DNA of 64,000 nt from Channallabes apus (GCA_030522415.1 CM060107.1:7525347-7589346); one strand, 5' to 3'; positions 45,121-58,334 are shown, counted from the stretch's first letter. Made by a program: numbers and translations. Notes: generated by a model not told the origin, from the sequence alone.

Positions 45121-45591
45121 TGAGCAGTTCCTTTATTCTCCTTCATGAAAAAAAAACAGTTAGTATGGAATTAATCTACAGGATAAAGCCTAGGTAATGA
45201 CCACAGAGGGAGAGAGGGGATTTAAATTGAATGTGTGTGGCCTGCTGGAATACAAACTGTATTCACAAACACACAGAGACACACACACAAACACACACAC
45301 AGAGCTGTGATATGACCCCAGATCTACTTACTGGCTTACAAAGCATACAGAAGCCAGGAGTGTGTGTGTGTGTGTGTGTACACGTGTGTGTCAAAGGCCT
45401 CTGAGGGCAGCTCTTATCTTCTCACAACACATCTCCTCACCACACTCGTGCATACAAATGAAACACACACTTCAGATGCTCTCTCTCTCTCTCTTCCCCC
45501 CCCCTTTATCCTTCTCTTACTGACTCTCTGTTCCTCTCTAGTTTTCTCATTCTCTCCTCGTCAGGTCTCCTCTATTTTTTCCTTTTGTTTC

Positions 45592-45647
<56 letters not shown>

Positions 45648-46992
45648 AGTCACCTGATCTGGATGTTTCTATAAGGATGCCATTTGGCCACTATTTTTAG
45701 CTCCACCCACACAGCGCACACACACAGTGAAGAAGTGCTTTCCTCTTGGCTGACGTCACACAAGTGCTTATTGAATTATGGCTCTTTTACACCCTCGCTC
45801 AGACTTCTGTTCTATCTAATCAAATCCTAATACACACTGCATGTAAACAGCACCACACACACCAGGTGAAATCATGTCCGGCTGCGTGTGTGTGTGTGTG
45901 TGTGTGTTAGAGACGAAGCATCATGCCTCATGCTGTGTATTTCAGAGAACCGCTATATCACCTCATCAGAACAATTATTCTCTTCAATAGAAAGACAAGG
46001 CTGAATAAAGTCAGAGATCTTTCCTCGCTCAAAGCTTTACTGTAGCTCTTAGCTGCAGTCAGGTTCTAGTCTCTGTTTAAAGGGCACCTTTTACATGAAA
46101 TTCTTTCATTTTTGTCGGTTTTACACATTCAGATTCGTCTCCAACATACAGTACATGTACAAACAAAATAAATTAATAAAGGAAAACAGTTTTTAAACCA
46201 ATTAGATTTTATAAGAAGAAGAGCCCCTCCCCTTGCTTCTTGCTCAGCTCTGATTGTCTCTAGAGGGGCGTGGCTTGGGAGTAGGTCATTTACATAAGCA
46301 CTGAGGTGCTGCATTTGGAGGCGAAATGAAACAGAGTGCGTTTAAGGTAACGTGTATTTCAGCTTGAGCATTAACACACTCACTCAAACACACTTTGAAG
46401 AAGGTAACCTTTTACAGAAATAGTGAAATATGGGACCTTTAAAGGTCCCTTAATATAGTGCATTTTAATGAGTTTACATAAGGTCTCCAAAATGTGTCTG
46501 TGAATGTTCCAGCTGAAACAGAACTTGGAATACCGGTCTTCCTGAACTTCCCTTTGTTTTACTCCTGTTTTAAAGATGCTGTTTCAGTGTCTGTAGCTTT
46601 AAATGCAAATAAGCTCCTCCCCCATGCCCCTTTATGGAAAAGTAAGTTCCTAGTCAATCAGAAGACGAAATGTGAATTCCCTCAAGATGGAAGAGCTCCC
46701 ATTGTTGTTCTTCTTGCAAATAATGACATCATACAAAACAGATATTTTAAACAGCATGTTCAAGTACATTTATGAAAAAATTTGAAAATGATCATAAGCA
46801 GAGTTTTGTGTAATATGTGCCTTTTAATTGCAATAAATCAGTAACTTTAAAATAAGTTTGAGATTATTGGGCTGAGAATCGGGATGTTTGGAGAGAATTT
46901 CAGCTCCAGTGTTTCTGCATCACAGTTTAGCAAGTTGAAAGTCTTCCCTCAAACAGAGTGATACAACACGCCCAGTCTCTGTGCACGCATCC

Positions 46993-47023
<31 letters not shown>

Positions 47024-47487
47024 CCTCCCTCAGTATATCTTCATGAGAGCATCACCTCTTCTTCTCTACACAGCAATCAGAGACAGTCTCACGTGTTTAT
47101 TTTTATCCCAAGGTCTCTCCTCGGCGTGTGGCCTCCATCTCCTCTCTAACTGTCTGAATAAATCATGAGAAGAAAAACTCAGAGAATGGAAAGAAAAGTA
47201 GAACCTATGTCTCTTCACATCTTCACACACATACACACACGCACACACACACCCCTACACACACACGCACAGCACTAAGATCTACTTGAATATAATTATA
47301 TATTACTTGATAAAGAAGACAGAAGGAAACACAAGAAGATGAATGAGTGTCAGTCTGTGAGTCTGTGAAATGTAAAGGTTGAGGGCGGAGCTATGTTGTG
47401 TTTTATTAAGTTAGACTAAACACTGAACAAAAGAAATCAACATTCCCAGTTTTCAACAACTCTACATAAATACTTTTTTACTGACAT
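45121..47487. other. khdrbs3 intron 6; microsatellites only
   Basis: (GT)n at 45361-45379, (CTAT)n of about 13 units at 45593-45646, (GT)n at 45886-45907 and 46996-47022. No exon is recognised. 46020-46320 is unique. Confidence 0.6.
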
Positions 47488-48232
47488 AGGCATAAAGACC
47501 ACGCCTCCTTTACTACAGAAGAGACGCACACAGGCCACACCTCCTCTACTGTAACTATAACACACAGGCCACACCCCCTCTACTATAACACACAGGCCAC
47601 ACCCCCTCTACTATAACTATAATGCACAGGCCACACCCCCTCTACTATAACACACAGGCCACACCTCCTCTACTGTAACTATAACACACAGGCCACACCC
47701 CCTCTACTATAACTATAACACACAGGCCACACCCCCTCTACTATAACACACAGACCACACCCCCACTACTATAAAACACAGGCCACACCTCCTCTACTAT
47801 TACTATAATGCACAGGCCACACCCCTTCTACTATAACTATAATGCACAGGCCACACCCCTTCTACTATAACTATAATGCACAGGCCACACCCCATCTACT
47901 ATAACACACACGCTAACACCCCCTCTACTATAACACACAGGCCACACCTCCTCTACTGTAACTATAACACACAGGCCACTCCCCCTCTACTATAACACAC
48001 AGGTCACCCTTCTACCCTAACTATAACACTATAACTGTATACTATACTATACTATACTATGCTATAACTGTAACTATAACACACAGGCCACTCCCCCTCT
48101 ACTGTAACTATAATACTATAACTGTATACTATACTATACTATGCTATAACTGTAACTATAACACACAAGCCACACCCCCTCTACTATAACTGTAACACAC
48201 AGGCCATGCCTCTTCCACCAGGATCTCCATCC
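47488..48232. repeat. AGGCCACACC / CTATAACTATAACAC minisatellite
   Basis: About 20 units of variable length (roughly 20-36 bp), combining ACACAGGCCACACCCCCTCT with ACTATAACTATAACAC. The core CAGGCCACACCTCCTCTACT is nearly identical to that of the 36-bp arrays in introns 2 and 5. Confidence 0.85.
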
Positions 48233-48244
48233 ATCTTCAACAGC

Positions 48245-48850
48245 TTATCCAAAGTCAGGTCGCGGGGATAGCAGTTCCAGCAGAGAACCCCAAACTTCCC
48301 TTTCCCCAGCCACCTCAGCTAACTCTGACTTGGGAATCCCGAGACGTTCCCAGGCCAGTGTGGAGATATAATCTCTCCATCTAGTCCTTGGTCTGCCCCA
48401 TGATCTCCTACCAGCCGGACATGCCAAGAACACCTCCCTAGGGAGGTGTCGTGACATCCTTACTAGATGCCCGAACCACCTCAACTGACTCCTTTCCACG
48501 TAAAGGAGTAGTGGCTCTACTCTGAGTTTCTCACGGATGACTGAGCTTCTCATCTTATGTCTAAGTGAAAAGCCAGCTACCCTTCTGAGAAAAGACATTT
48601 CGGCCTCTTGTATTCGCGATCTTGTTCTTTCGGTTATGACCCAACGCTCATGGCCATAGGTGAGGGTTGGAATGAGGATCGACCGGTAGATTGAGAGCTT
48701 TGCCTTTTGGCTCAACTCTCTTTCCGTCACAACAGTGCGGTAAAGTGACTGCAATACCGCCCCGCGCTGCTCCAATTCTCCTGCCAACCTCACGTTCGCC
48801 AGGATCTCTCTCTAGCCAAATGTCATGAATTGTCGCAGATATGTTTGCGA
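48245..48850 (-). pseudogene. C-terminal part of a non-LTR retrotransposon ORF2
   Basis: A 182-codon minus-strand frame carries the post-RT block SIYRSILIPTLTYGHERWV, EAEMSFLRRVAGFSLRHKMR, RSQLRWFGHLVRM and GRPRTRWRDYI. This is common at the end of fish LINE proteins. The RT domain is absent, so the copy is 5'-truncated. It directly follows the minisatellite. Confidence 0.8.
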
Positions 48851-49995
48851 ATAATTGACTTTCCTTCAAAGCCATTTTAAGAGCCACATTGTCTTTGTTG
48901 TGTCTTGATCCTAAACGCTGTTTTCAATGTCACTTTGTTTGCTAAACGTTCTGCCAAACTCTAAATCCCAGAACCGGAAGTTAAAATTAAACAGAGACAA
49001 TTTAATTAAGGAACATATGGTCATATGTCCAAGCTAATTAACTGGATGTAACGAGCGTGCTCCCAATCTCGAGCTGTCCTACTCACTTAGGTTCTTCAGC
49101 TAACACTGTCACCATCCTCCTGCTCTCATTCTCTGGTTCACTTTAACTAAAAAACAAACAAACAAACAAACAAAAACTAAACCTCAAGTGAAATAACAGA
49201 ACGTTGTAAAGCCCCATCTGGCCTGTGTATTGCGTGTGTTTGTGTGTGTGTGTTTTTCTTTTTCTTTAAGGATTATGATGAAAAAAACTTTCTTGTTTGT
49301 ATTCAGTAAGCTTCTGTGGATAGATGTTCAGCGTAAATGTCACTAAAAATAACAGCAAGAAGCAAGTCTCTAATTAGAGTCTAATGCACCTTTAGTAATC
49401 AAAGAAGGAAAAGAGAGAGAGAGAGAGAGATTTTGTCCTCTGTGTATTCACATTGTGTTGCTGTTAAATCCTGAGTGGTTGATTTCACGCATGTTAATTG
49501 GGAATGAATGGATTTTCGGCTGAGAATGTGTGACAGACAGATTGAAGGAGGAGAACATGGAGAGGTCGGAGTCTTTAGTCCCGTTTATCCTGCTTTAGTC
49601 TGAGAGCAGCTTAGCTTTGAAGTCTGATTCGGCTTTAGGAGAGCAGAGACGAGAGGAGGACGTGTGAAGCGCTTGGAATGATTGTTCCTCTCCCTTTTCT
49701 TTTTCTCTCCTCAGCAGTTCGGCTTCAGCGTCATACAGTAACTCTGTTACATCATTTAGTGACAAGAGCTCTTATTTATCAAGGTCACATTCTAAATGTG
49801 TGTGTGTGTGTGTGACACATTTCATAAGCTCATTTTCATTGCATTTGAGTGTGTGTTTAACCTAACATCTTTATTTTCACATAACGTCCACGGGTTTGGA
49901 AGTGCTAAAAGTATCACATGTTTCGCCTCATACGTGTAAAGTCAGAAATGTAAACTGAACACATATGATGGATAGCACTATGTACGCTTTTCTTT
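48851..49995. other. khdrbs3 intron 6, nothing recognisable
   Basis: Short (CAAA)n near 49152, (GA)n near 49416 and (TG)n near 49797. No exon. Confidence 0.5.
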
Positions 49996-49997
49996 CT

Positions 49998-51010
49998 ATA
50001 CACCGATCAGCAATAAAATAATGACTAACACATGGAGTATACAATAACATTGAATATATCATTACACTGGCATCTGTGAAGATGGGATACAGTGGGATAC
50101 ATTCGGGAAACAACCGAACAGTAGGTTCTCAAATTTGATTTCTTGGAAGCAGAACAAAAAGCAGGACAGGTGTAAGGATCTGAGTGACTGACACAGGCCA
50201 AAACCATATCTTCAAAACTGCAGCTGCTGCGGGATATAACAAAAGTGCTCCAAGGAAGGAAAACCAGTGAACCAGAGTCATGAGAAACCAAGGCTCACTG
50301 ATGCATGTGGAGATCAAAGGCTGGAATGTCTTGTGTGATCACAGCGAACAGCTACTAAAGCTAAAATTGCTGAAAAAGCTAATGCTGTTTCCAATAGAAA
50401 GGTGTCAGACCACACAGTGCACCATAGTTTGCTGTGTATGGGGCTACATAGCTGCAGGCGGGTCAGGATGCCCATGCTGAAGAAGGTGGCCTGATTTGAT
50501 GAATCACGTTTTCATTTACATCATGTGGATGGTTGGGTGTGTGTGATGTACCTCGGAAAGAGATGTCACGAGGACGCACTATAGGAAGAAGGCAAGCTGG
50601 CGGAGGCAGTGTGATGCTCTGGGCCATGTTCTGCTGGGAAATCTTGGGTCCTGGCATTCATGTGGATGTTACTTTGACACAAACCAACAACCTAAACATT
50701 GCTGCTGTCCATGTTATACCCCTTCATGGACGTGGTGTTCCCTGATGGCAGTGGCCTCTTTCAGCAGGATAATGCACCCTGATACTCTGCTAAAAAAATT
50801 TTTAAGAATTTGGACGTACATTACAAAGAATATAAGAGCTTGATATTCCCAAGACTTCAAACCAATAAAAAACATTTGTATAATGTGCTGGAAAAACAAT
50901 CCAATCTATGGAGGTCCCATCTCGCAACATACAGGACTTAAAGGATCTACTACTGATGGCTTGGTGCCAGATACCACACACATCTTGGTGAGTCTATGCC
51001 ATGACGGCTC
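49998..51010 (+). mobile_element. Tc1-like transposon, decayed
   Basis: Starts with TACACCGATCAGCAATAAAA and runs through the transposase: HTH part at 50170-50460, GATGAATCACG (first Asp) near 50498, CAGGATAATGCACCC (second Asp) near 50766. The third acidic region near 50865 is degraded and frames are broken. The right terminal repeat is not clear. Confidence 0.8.
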
Positions 51011-51054
51011 AGGTCTGTTTAGATGTCATGGCTAAACGATGTATATGTCAGTAA

Positions 51055-51354
51055 TTTAAAAAAATGAAGAAGAAAAAAAAAGCAATGCAAAAAAATAAAT
51101 ATTGCTAAATGTACAAAAAATAGCATTTATTATTATTATTATTATTATTGAATCAAATACTAAAATTGCTTTATAATGTATAGGAATTTGAATAATACTG
51201 TACAGTATATAAAAAAAATAGACAAAATAAAAAGTGAATGGAAATTTAAAAATAAGCATGAAAGTTAATAATAATAAAATAATAAATACCCAATATAAAA
51301 TATTAATAATGAATGGGATAAATTGTATTGGGGAAAATTTTTAATTTCATACAC

Positions 51355-51406
<52 letters not shown>

Positions 51407-51565
51407 AATAAATAAATAAATAATAGGATTTGTTTAAATAATATTTCACAAATTTTTTTGTTGTTGTTGAATATTTCCGGCTTAATACATCTTGTAAAGG
51501 TAAAATACATTTTATCACTGTACTTTTTGTTTATTTATTTATTTATTTATTTATTTATGTATTTT
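51055..51565. repeat. AT-rich tract with (TAA)n and (TAAA)n microsatellites
   Basis: (TTA)n at 51127-51150, (TAA)n then (TAAA)n at 51355-51422, (TTTA)n at 51529-51558. About 500 bp with very low GC. Confidence 0.9.
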
Positions 51566-52289
51566 TACATGGGGGGATTTGCCACAATGACACAATTAAG
51601 ATGATAAAAAAAAATAAAAAATCCTAAATGATAATAATCACCATGTTAGTATCTAATTAAGTTTTTCCTGCTCAGCACTACTTCTCCGTACACAGCTGTG
51701 TTCTCACTCCAATAACCCCATATCATGTCTAGCAAATGAAACACACAAATTCGATTTAGTTTCTTATAATGTGAGCTGCAGACATAGTCCAGAAATCAGA
51801 TTTAGGAAAGAAATTGGATTTGTCCTGCAGTGTGGTGAAGCATCAGAGGCTTGTGGTGTGGAGGTCTGGTTACTGTAATGACCGGATATTGGTCGATGTA
51901 CACAGCTTTGATGTCACTACTGTATACAGAATGAAAGAATGAAAAAGAGTGGGACTGGGTTTAGATATGAACCGTCATATGGTGCTTTTGAGTCTTCTGT
52001 CCTGCAGTCTACTCCACTTCCCTGCTTTCTTTTTTTTCTCTGCTAATGGAGGATTAATGTGTAAAGTGGACCAGTAGAAGAGATTTAGCTCTTTACTGAG
52101 AGCCCTGTGTGTGTGTCTTGTGACATTAAAGGTCTAGAGAGCTCATTTTGAACTGAATGTCTGCTTGACTTTTCTCTCTAAGGCAGCATGCACGCTCAAT
52201 TAGGACTAGTGCTGATAAAAAGGCCTTATTCATGACAAATCACTGTTGATGTGAATCTATTTCTCTCTTTGCTGTGTGTCCCTCTGTAG
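51566..52289. other. khdrbs3 intron 6, right end
   Basis: Unique sequence leading to the exon 7 acceptor. No other feature seen. Confidence 0.45.
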
Positions 52290-52372
52290 GAATACGACGA
52301 CGGATATGGAACAGCCTACGACGACCAAGGGTACGACTCATACGACAACACTTACAGTAACCAAGGACAAAA
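52290..52372 (+). CDS. khdrbs3: khdrbs3 coding exon 7 (start of tyrosine-rich tail)
   Basis: Acceptor CCTCTGTAG, 27 codons plus two bases, donor GTAAGC at 52373. It reads EYDDGYGTAYDDQGYDSYDN, then TYSNQGQ. This is the tyrosine-rich C-terminal region of STAR proteins, a target of Src-family kinases and the site of the nuclear-localisation tail. DDGYGTAYD is diagnostic for KHDRBS3 (KHDRBS2 has a DDGYGGEYD-type sequence). Joined to exon 6 it gives GEY-EYDDGYG where human has GEYDYDDGYG. The final phase (2) requires a downstream exon starting with one completing base; none is seen up to 64000. Confidence 0.93.
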
Positions 52373-52830
52373 GTAAGCGTGTGTGTGTATGTGAATGAGT
52401 AGTTTGTGTGGAGACAGGGCTGGAAATAGATGTTTTTTGCTTCTTCTTCTGAGCAAGCACTTGAAGAAAGGGCAGGTCCGCTGAGAGACGTAGAGCATCT
52501 GAAGAGATGTTCACTCATTTACTTTCTGCAGAGCTCAAATGGAGAGGAAGTGTACTTTGTCACATACTTAATGTTTTAATTTGAGCTCAGTCATACTCAA
52601 AAACATGGTTTTAATTTATTTTTAATGTGTTTGCTAAGACTTCTGAGTTGTAAGTTATTTTTTGTATAATGATGTAGCGAGGTTGATTAGGACTCCAAGC
52701 ATTTAAGGTACATTTGATAAAATTATCATTTTTGCTGAAGTTCTTTATATGTGTGCGAGCCATAAATCACCAAGTATGTTCATGGCACATTTATATTTAG
52801 CCACGCCCACAACTTTTTATGTCGATATTT
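52373..52830. other. khdrbs3 intron 7, nothing recognisable
   Basis: Unique AT-rich sequence. Confidence 0.4.
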
Positions 52831-52839
52831 ATTTGGTGT

Positions 52840-53045
52840 TGGTTGGGTGCATCAAGGACGGACAGGAAGACCAGAACGAGGCCCTGGTACAGGAAGAATC
52901 GCATGCTCCTTAATGTGGATAAGACCAAAGAGATGGTGGTGGACACCAACCAGATACCTTGGTGTCCATTTTGGCAACAAGCAGGACCAGAAAAAACACC
53001 TCTGAAGTTTTGTCCTCATAATGTTTGCAGCAAGATGCTATAGAT
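52840..53045 (+). mobile_element. LINE reverse-transcriptase fragment
   Basis: The frame RKNRMLLNVDKTKEMVVDT resembles the RT thumb region of fish LINEs (a LNVxKTKEMVVDF-type motif). Only about 200 bp remains. Clade uncertain. Confidence 0.6.
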
Positions 53046-53104
53046 CATTTACCAGTATGTGCGTATGTTAGCCAAGGCTGTCTACTTTGCATCAAAGCTA
53101 GAGA

Positions 53105-53222
53105 TGTTGTTAAGACATTGGTCTGGTTGGACTATTGATCAGAAGGTTATTGGTTCAAATCTCAGAACTGCCAGTTTGCAACTGTTGAGCCCTTGATTTC
53201 GGCCCTCAAAAACTCACAAGTA
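53105..53222 (+). mobile_element. tRNA-like SINE of the second family, partial
   Basis: TTAAGACATTGGTCTGG, B-box-like TTGGTTCAAATCTC and CAACTGTTGAGCCCTTGAT match the arrangement of the copies at 23839 and 33448. Confidence 0.5.
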
Positions 53223-53274
53223 TAATGAAATATGTCAATGTCAATATAATGTCTATACTATTAAAAACAATAAC

Positions 53275-53470
53275 TTTATGACCACCTAAGTTTTTTGTTC
53301 CACTGGGCCATCCATGCCCCCTGACTCCAGAAGACCTCTTGTTGGTGTCTGGAAGAAGATTCTTTAGATGCTGTAGGTTGCCCAGTCTGGCCTCCAAGTT
53401 GACTTGTTTGTCTGGCACATTACATGGGGGCTCAATCACATTGCAATCTCTGGACTTTGGGGGCTGGGAT
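53275..53470 (-). mobile_element. Tc1-like transposon fragment
   Basis: Contains GAAGACCTCTTGTTGGTGTC and GACTTGTTTGTCTGGCACAT, the complement of the C-terminal region of the same Tc1 family as 49998-51010. Confidence 0.6.
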
Positions 53471-53629
53471 GGCAGTACTGGTCTCTTTGTCTGCTAGGCT
53501 CTCTGTTCAGCACGCTACACTTCATGCTACCTTTTCTGGTAAATAGTTTGTGATCCATGTCTTTTAGTTCAGCTTTCAGTGGTCACAATGTTACGTCTGC
53601 TCAGTGTAAATGTAAGTATCTTTGGCTAA

Positions 53630-55700
53630 GGCTATCCTTGCTTTGGATCTCAGGACTCCCTGAGATGGTAATAGGAAGAAGCCTTGAGAGGAACCAGACT
53701 CAACAGTGAACCCATCCTCATTTGGGTGAAACAGATATCAGGGATTGATTTGCATCATACTGTGTGAGACTGGAAGTTCAGTATAACAGAAGATGTGTTT
53801 AAGTTAAAATTGAGTCCAGTTTGTTATTGAAGGTTCAGGTAGACTGTAGGAAACTCCAGTCATGAACTATCGAGCGACTGAAGTCACAAGTCCTCAGAGA
53901 ACAGCTGTCTGCATCAGCCGAGGACAGGACCACCTTCGTGGTAAAAGTGGAACTGTCCACAGTCATCACAGGCAGACCACACAGGGCATCCATCTAACCA
54001 GAAGCAGAACACCAGGATGAATCAGACAGCTCCAGGGGGTAGAGGGGGGTCTGGATCACTGGCTGCTCAGAAGCTACATGTATAGCTCAACAGAGAGACA
54101 GGTAGAGGGAAAGAGAGGGAGAGAGAGAGAAGAGAGAGAAGAGGAGAGAGAGCAGAAAGGAAGGAGAGATGACCGTTAGAATAATCACTTCACCGTCAAC
54201 AAACCTGAGTGATCAATGAGAGTGAGGAAGACAGCATCTAAACATACCAGTTCACCATAATACTCTATGTCCTTGAGTCCCCCAGATCTGCTCCTTTACC
54301 TAAGGCAAATCTATTTACAAAAATGCTTGGCTAAATAAATAGGTTTTTAGCCTAGACTTAAACACAGACTGTGTCTGAGTCCCGAACATTAATTGGAAGA
54401 CTATTCCATACCTTTGGGCTTTGAAAGATAAAGCTCTGTCCCCTTTTGTAGTTTTCATAATACTGACAAGCAGCCTGCATCCTTCTATCGAAGTAGGCGT
54501 GGCGAATCGTAAGACACTAGCAGTTCACTCAGATACTGCGGCATGAGACCATTTAATGCTTTATACGTCAATAGTAGTATTTTAAAATCGATGCGAAATT
54601 TCACAGGAAGCCAATGCAGTGTGGATAAGATAGGTGTGATGTGCTCATATCTTCTGGTTCTAGTGAGGACTCTCGCTGCTGCATTCTCGACTAACTAAAG
54701 CTTGTTTATGCACTTAGTTAAACAACTAGACAGTTAGGTATTATAATAGTCCAACCTAGAGGTGATTAAAAGCATGAATTATTTTTTCTGAACCGTTTAT
54801 TGACAATATATTCCTTAACTTGGCAATATTTCTGAGGTAAAAGAATGCTATTCTGGTAATATTATCCCTATCTGCTTCAAATGAATGGCTGGGATCTATA
54901 ATCGCACCAAGGTCTTTTACTGCACTTAATGGAACAGAAAGGCCATTTAAAGTTACAGTGTGATCAGAAAGCTTGGTTCTAGCTGCATGTGGTCCTATGA
55001 CTAGAACTTCTGCCTTATCAGGATTAAGCACAAGGAAGTTAATTAACATCCAATCACTTACTGTATGTCCTGCACACATTGCTCAACTTTAGTAAGCTGT
55101 TTTTTCTCATCAGGTTTTGCTGAGACATATAACTGTGTGTCGTCAGCATAATAATGAAAACTAATACCATGCTTATGAATTATGTTGCCCAGAGGAAGCA
55201 TGTGAAGAGAAAAAAAGCAGTGGGCCTAAAACTGAACCCTGTGGATCACCAAACTCCACTTTTAGAACATGCAGAATGGTCACCATTTAATTCTACAAAA
55301 CTGATAATGATCAGTCAAATAGTATCTGAGCCACGAGAGGGCTGTTTCCTTAATTCCTACTACATTTTCTAATCTGTAAAGAAGAACACTATAATCAATA
55401 GCGTCAAAAGCTGCACTGACGTCGAGTAACACAAGTATAGTGACACAACCTTGATCAGAGGCCAAGTGCTGTCTCTGTGCTGTGATGAGGCCTAAATCCT
55501 GATTGATACAGTTTGTTTGTGCCATTCCTATGTAGATATGAACATAGTTGCTGTGCTACTTTTTTTTTCTCCAGAATCTTAGAGATAAAGGGGAGGTGTG
55601 ATATTGGCCTGTAATTGGACAGCTGACAAGGGTCTCGGTCAGGTGTCTTAATTAGCGGTTTTTGTAACTGCTAATTTAAAGGATTTGGGAACATACCCAC
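53630..55700 (-). mobile_element. 5'-truncated L2-type LINE with RT remnant
   Basis: Minus-strand frames carry RT motif A in LVLLDVSAAFDAIDYSVLL (55280-55525), the YADD catalytic box (55139-55150) followed by TQLYVSAKPDEKK, and the thumb region NPDKAEVLVIGPHA (54756-55079). The 3' UTR with GAGAGGAACCAGACTCAACA lies at 53680-53740. Frames are shifted relative to each other and the endonuclease is missing, so it is dead. The motifs fit the L2/Rex-like group. Confidence 0.8.
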
Positions 55701-55775
55701 TGCTGAGTGAAAAGTTAATTATTTTCATCAGGGGTTCTGTTATTGCTGGCTAGCTAGGTTTTGGGCTGGTTTTAA

Positions 55776-56132
55776 ATACCAATCAAAAAATTAGACACAT
55801 CTTCTAATTTATTTATTTGTGTTATTTTCTCCATTTTGGAACAATTCTTATGGTATCCAAAAGTATCATCTGAACACTTGCAACATGTATACTGTACTAC
55901 TTTAGCTTGAGCACAGAAGCATTCCTCTAGAGGTGACACGTATCTATTTAGCAATTCCCCAAACTGGTATAACTGCTTCAAAGACTTGTTTGATGTCCTA
56001 AAGTAATGATGTGCTTTTTGTTCTCTTTATTTAATTACATAATTTAATTTGTGTTTTATTTTTAGGGTTCAGGGTTTTTAAGGGTTGTTCTGTAATATCA
56101 AAAATGTTTTCCAAACTTTTGATTGATATTGT
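55776..56132. mobile_element. Tc1-like deletion derivative (MITE)
   Basis: Left end ACCAATCAAAAAATTAGACA and right end CCAAACTTTTGATTGATATT are imperfect inverted repeats of a widespread fish Tc1 type. The interior has no transposase. Confidence 0.6.
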
Positions 56133-56529
56133 ACATTTTTAGCCTTGAGTGTGCCAATCTATTAAATAGTTGTGTCTCCTAAACTTAATGATTAATTATT
56201 TATAAGCAATAATGATTTTGTAAAAAAAAAATTATGATAAATAAAATATATACAGTATATATATATTTTTTAAATACTGAAGTGAACCGGTGAATGCTGG
56301 TTTATTATTTGATTCCCATTCATACTGTAGTTCTGTGAAAAACTACAGTATTTGCCTCGTTCTTGATTTTTTTATTCTTATTTGTCACACATAAAGGATT
56401 CAGATCAAACTCATTTGAATATTATACTATTATATTTTATTTGGTATATTATAATTTTTTTAATATAATATAGTATATTTAATTTTTTATGTTATATTTA
56501 TTATAACAACCAGAGTAAATGCAAAATGC
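56133..56529. repeat. AT-rich low-complexity sequence
   Basis: Mostly A/T with short TA runs; no feature recognised. Confidence 0.6.
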
Positions 56530-56760
56530 AGTTTTTGATTGATTTATTTATTAAAGGAAAACAGCTGGCCAAATCTACCTGAACTAATGTGAAAAAGTAA
56601 TTGCCCCCAAAAACGAATAACTGGTTGTGCCACCCTTGGCAGCAACAACTGCAATCAGGCATTTGCGAGTCTTTTACAGTACATTGCAGTGGAGGAATTT
56701 TGGACCACTCTTCTTTGCGGAATTGTTTTCATTTCCACCACATTAGAGCATTTTTAAGCA
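56530..56760. mobile_element. DNA-transposon fragment, family uncertain
   Basis: AGTAATTGCCCCCAAAAACG and GTGGAGGAATTTTGGACCAC are parts of a repeat I recognise as common in fish. No ends are visible. Confidence 0.45.
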
Positions 56761-56912
56761 ATCTGTAGCTCAATATCTTGTTAAATTTATTATTATTTGT
56801 TCAGTTTTTAGTCATGTGTATCTGCCATGGTTGAGCCATGATTGTGTCTGATTGTGTCATTATTATATATACATTGTATATGTGCCTGTGTGTATAACAT
56901 TTCTACAGTTCA

Positions 56913-56913
<1 letters not shown>

Positions 56914-56972
<59 letters not shown>
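56914..56972. repeat. (CTAT)n microsatellite
   Basis: About 14 uninterrupted tetramer units. Confidence 0.95.
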
Positions 56973-57645
56973 CGGGTGTGTCTGTGTGTTTATATATCCT
57001 GTATATATTGCACTGCTAATGTAAATAAATAAATAAATAAATAAGGGAATGCTTGGAGGCTGATCTTCCTGGCAGCAGATGATTGTTTTCAGTAGCCTGT
57101 AGATTACAGTGTTGTGCCTGTAGTTGGGACTCTGTGCTTGATAATAGGTTTGGAGTGCTGAAAAGTAGGTTCTCTTTCACCAGACAGCGACAGCTCAGAT
57201 ATATACGTTTCTCTCGTGCTGTCTGACTGCATTTCTACAGTAATGTGTATGTGGAGTCAGGGAGGTGCTGATGGGTGTCGATGTGCTTTAATGGCGAATT
57301 TAAGCAAGCCAGGAGGGAGCAGGGACTCGCAGCACTTAAGACGTCAGCCTGGTGAGATGGTGGGAGAAAATGGGAAGAGGAGCGGGAGATTGAGGAATGT
57401 TAAGTGCTGGTCATTTCGCTGAAGGCCATGTGGGTAATGCATTGTTTTTTGTTTTTTTTTGTGGTTGTGTCAAACCGACATGATGCACACTACTGCAGAA
57501 CAAGTTTCTATTGTTCTTTGTTCTTTTGTTTGCTTTACTACTGATTAAGAATGAGTATTCGAAATTACATTATACAACTTAATTTATTACCACACAATAA
57601 CCTAATTCCTGCTATTGTCTCGGTCCCCCTTACAGTATGTCACCA
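56973..57645. other. khdrbs3 intron 7, nothing recognisable
   Basis: A short (TAAA)n at 57022-57044. Otherwise unique sequence. Confidence 0.4.
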
Positions 57646-57850
57646 GGGCAGCCCCGGCCCTTCGAGACATGACTCCATAAGATTTCTGTGGAGGTCTTGT
57701 GGTGTTTGGCAGAGGATCATTTGTGTGCTCTGGGTGCTCACATAGGCACTAAAGCAGATCTGGGGAGTTTGGAGACCCGACTTGGTCTCTTTACCTGCTG
57801 GACCCCATGAGTGGTCGGTTGTGGTACAATGCATGTTCTGGTGCCTTTCT
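57646..57850 (-). mobile_element. Tc1-like transposon fragment
   Basis: AGATCTGGGGAGTTTGGAG and TCTGTGGAGGTCTTGTGGTG match the complement of a Tc1 transposase 3' region. Ends missing. Confidence 0.55.
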
Positions 57851-58301
57851 ATCATGAACTTTCTATCATTTTTTCAGTTATTTCTACTGCATTGTCTTTC
57901 CTAGGGATTAGTTAATTTTTCGTCCCCATGGACATGGAGCACCCTTGGGTGCCCAAGATCCTTTCACTAATTCCTTATAATGCACACTTATTTTAGTTAT
58001 TAAATAAGTTATTTAATTGCTGCATTATATCAAGAAAGACAAATTTGAGCAGTCCCACAATTTCTGCCTCTTGAAATGTTACTGCGGTCCAATTCCCAAG
58101 GTTTTATATATTTTTTAACCTCTTTCATAAACTCAGTTATGGTTTAATTAAACAGAACATGACATACTGTACATTCAAGAGAAAACATTGTGATCCGAGG
58201 ACTTAACAAGATGTACTTTGGTAACCAGAGAGTGTGATGTTCGAGAAACATTAAGAAATTCAGAAGCTTAAGATTTCCTAATGGTCAAATGGAGTTAGAG
58301 G

Positions 58302-58334
<33 letters not shown>

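Noticed and set aside
17285..52372. Assignment to KHDRBS2 or KHDRBS1 instead of KHDRBS3
   Set aside because: [31 protein letters not shown] and DDGYGTAYD all fit KHDRBS3 better than its paralogues. A fish-specific duplicate (3a/3b) cannot be excluded.
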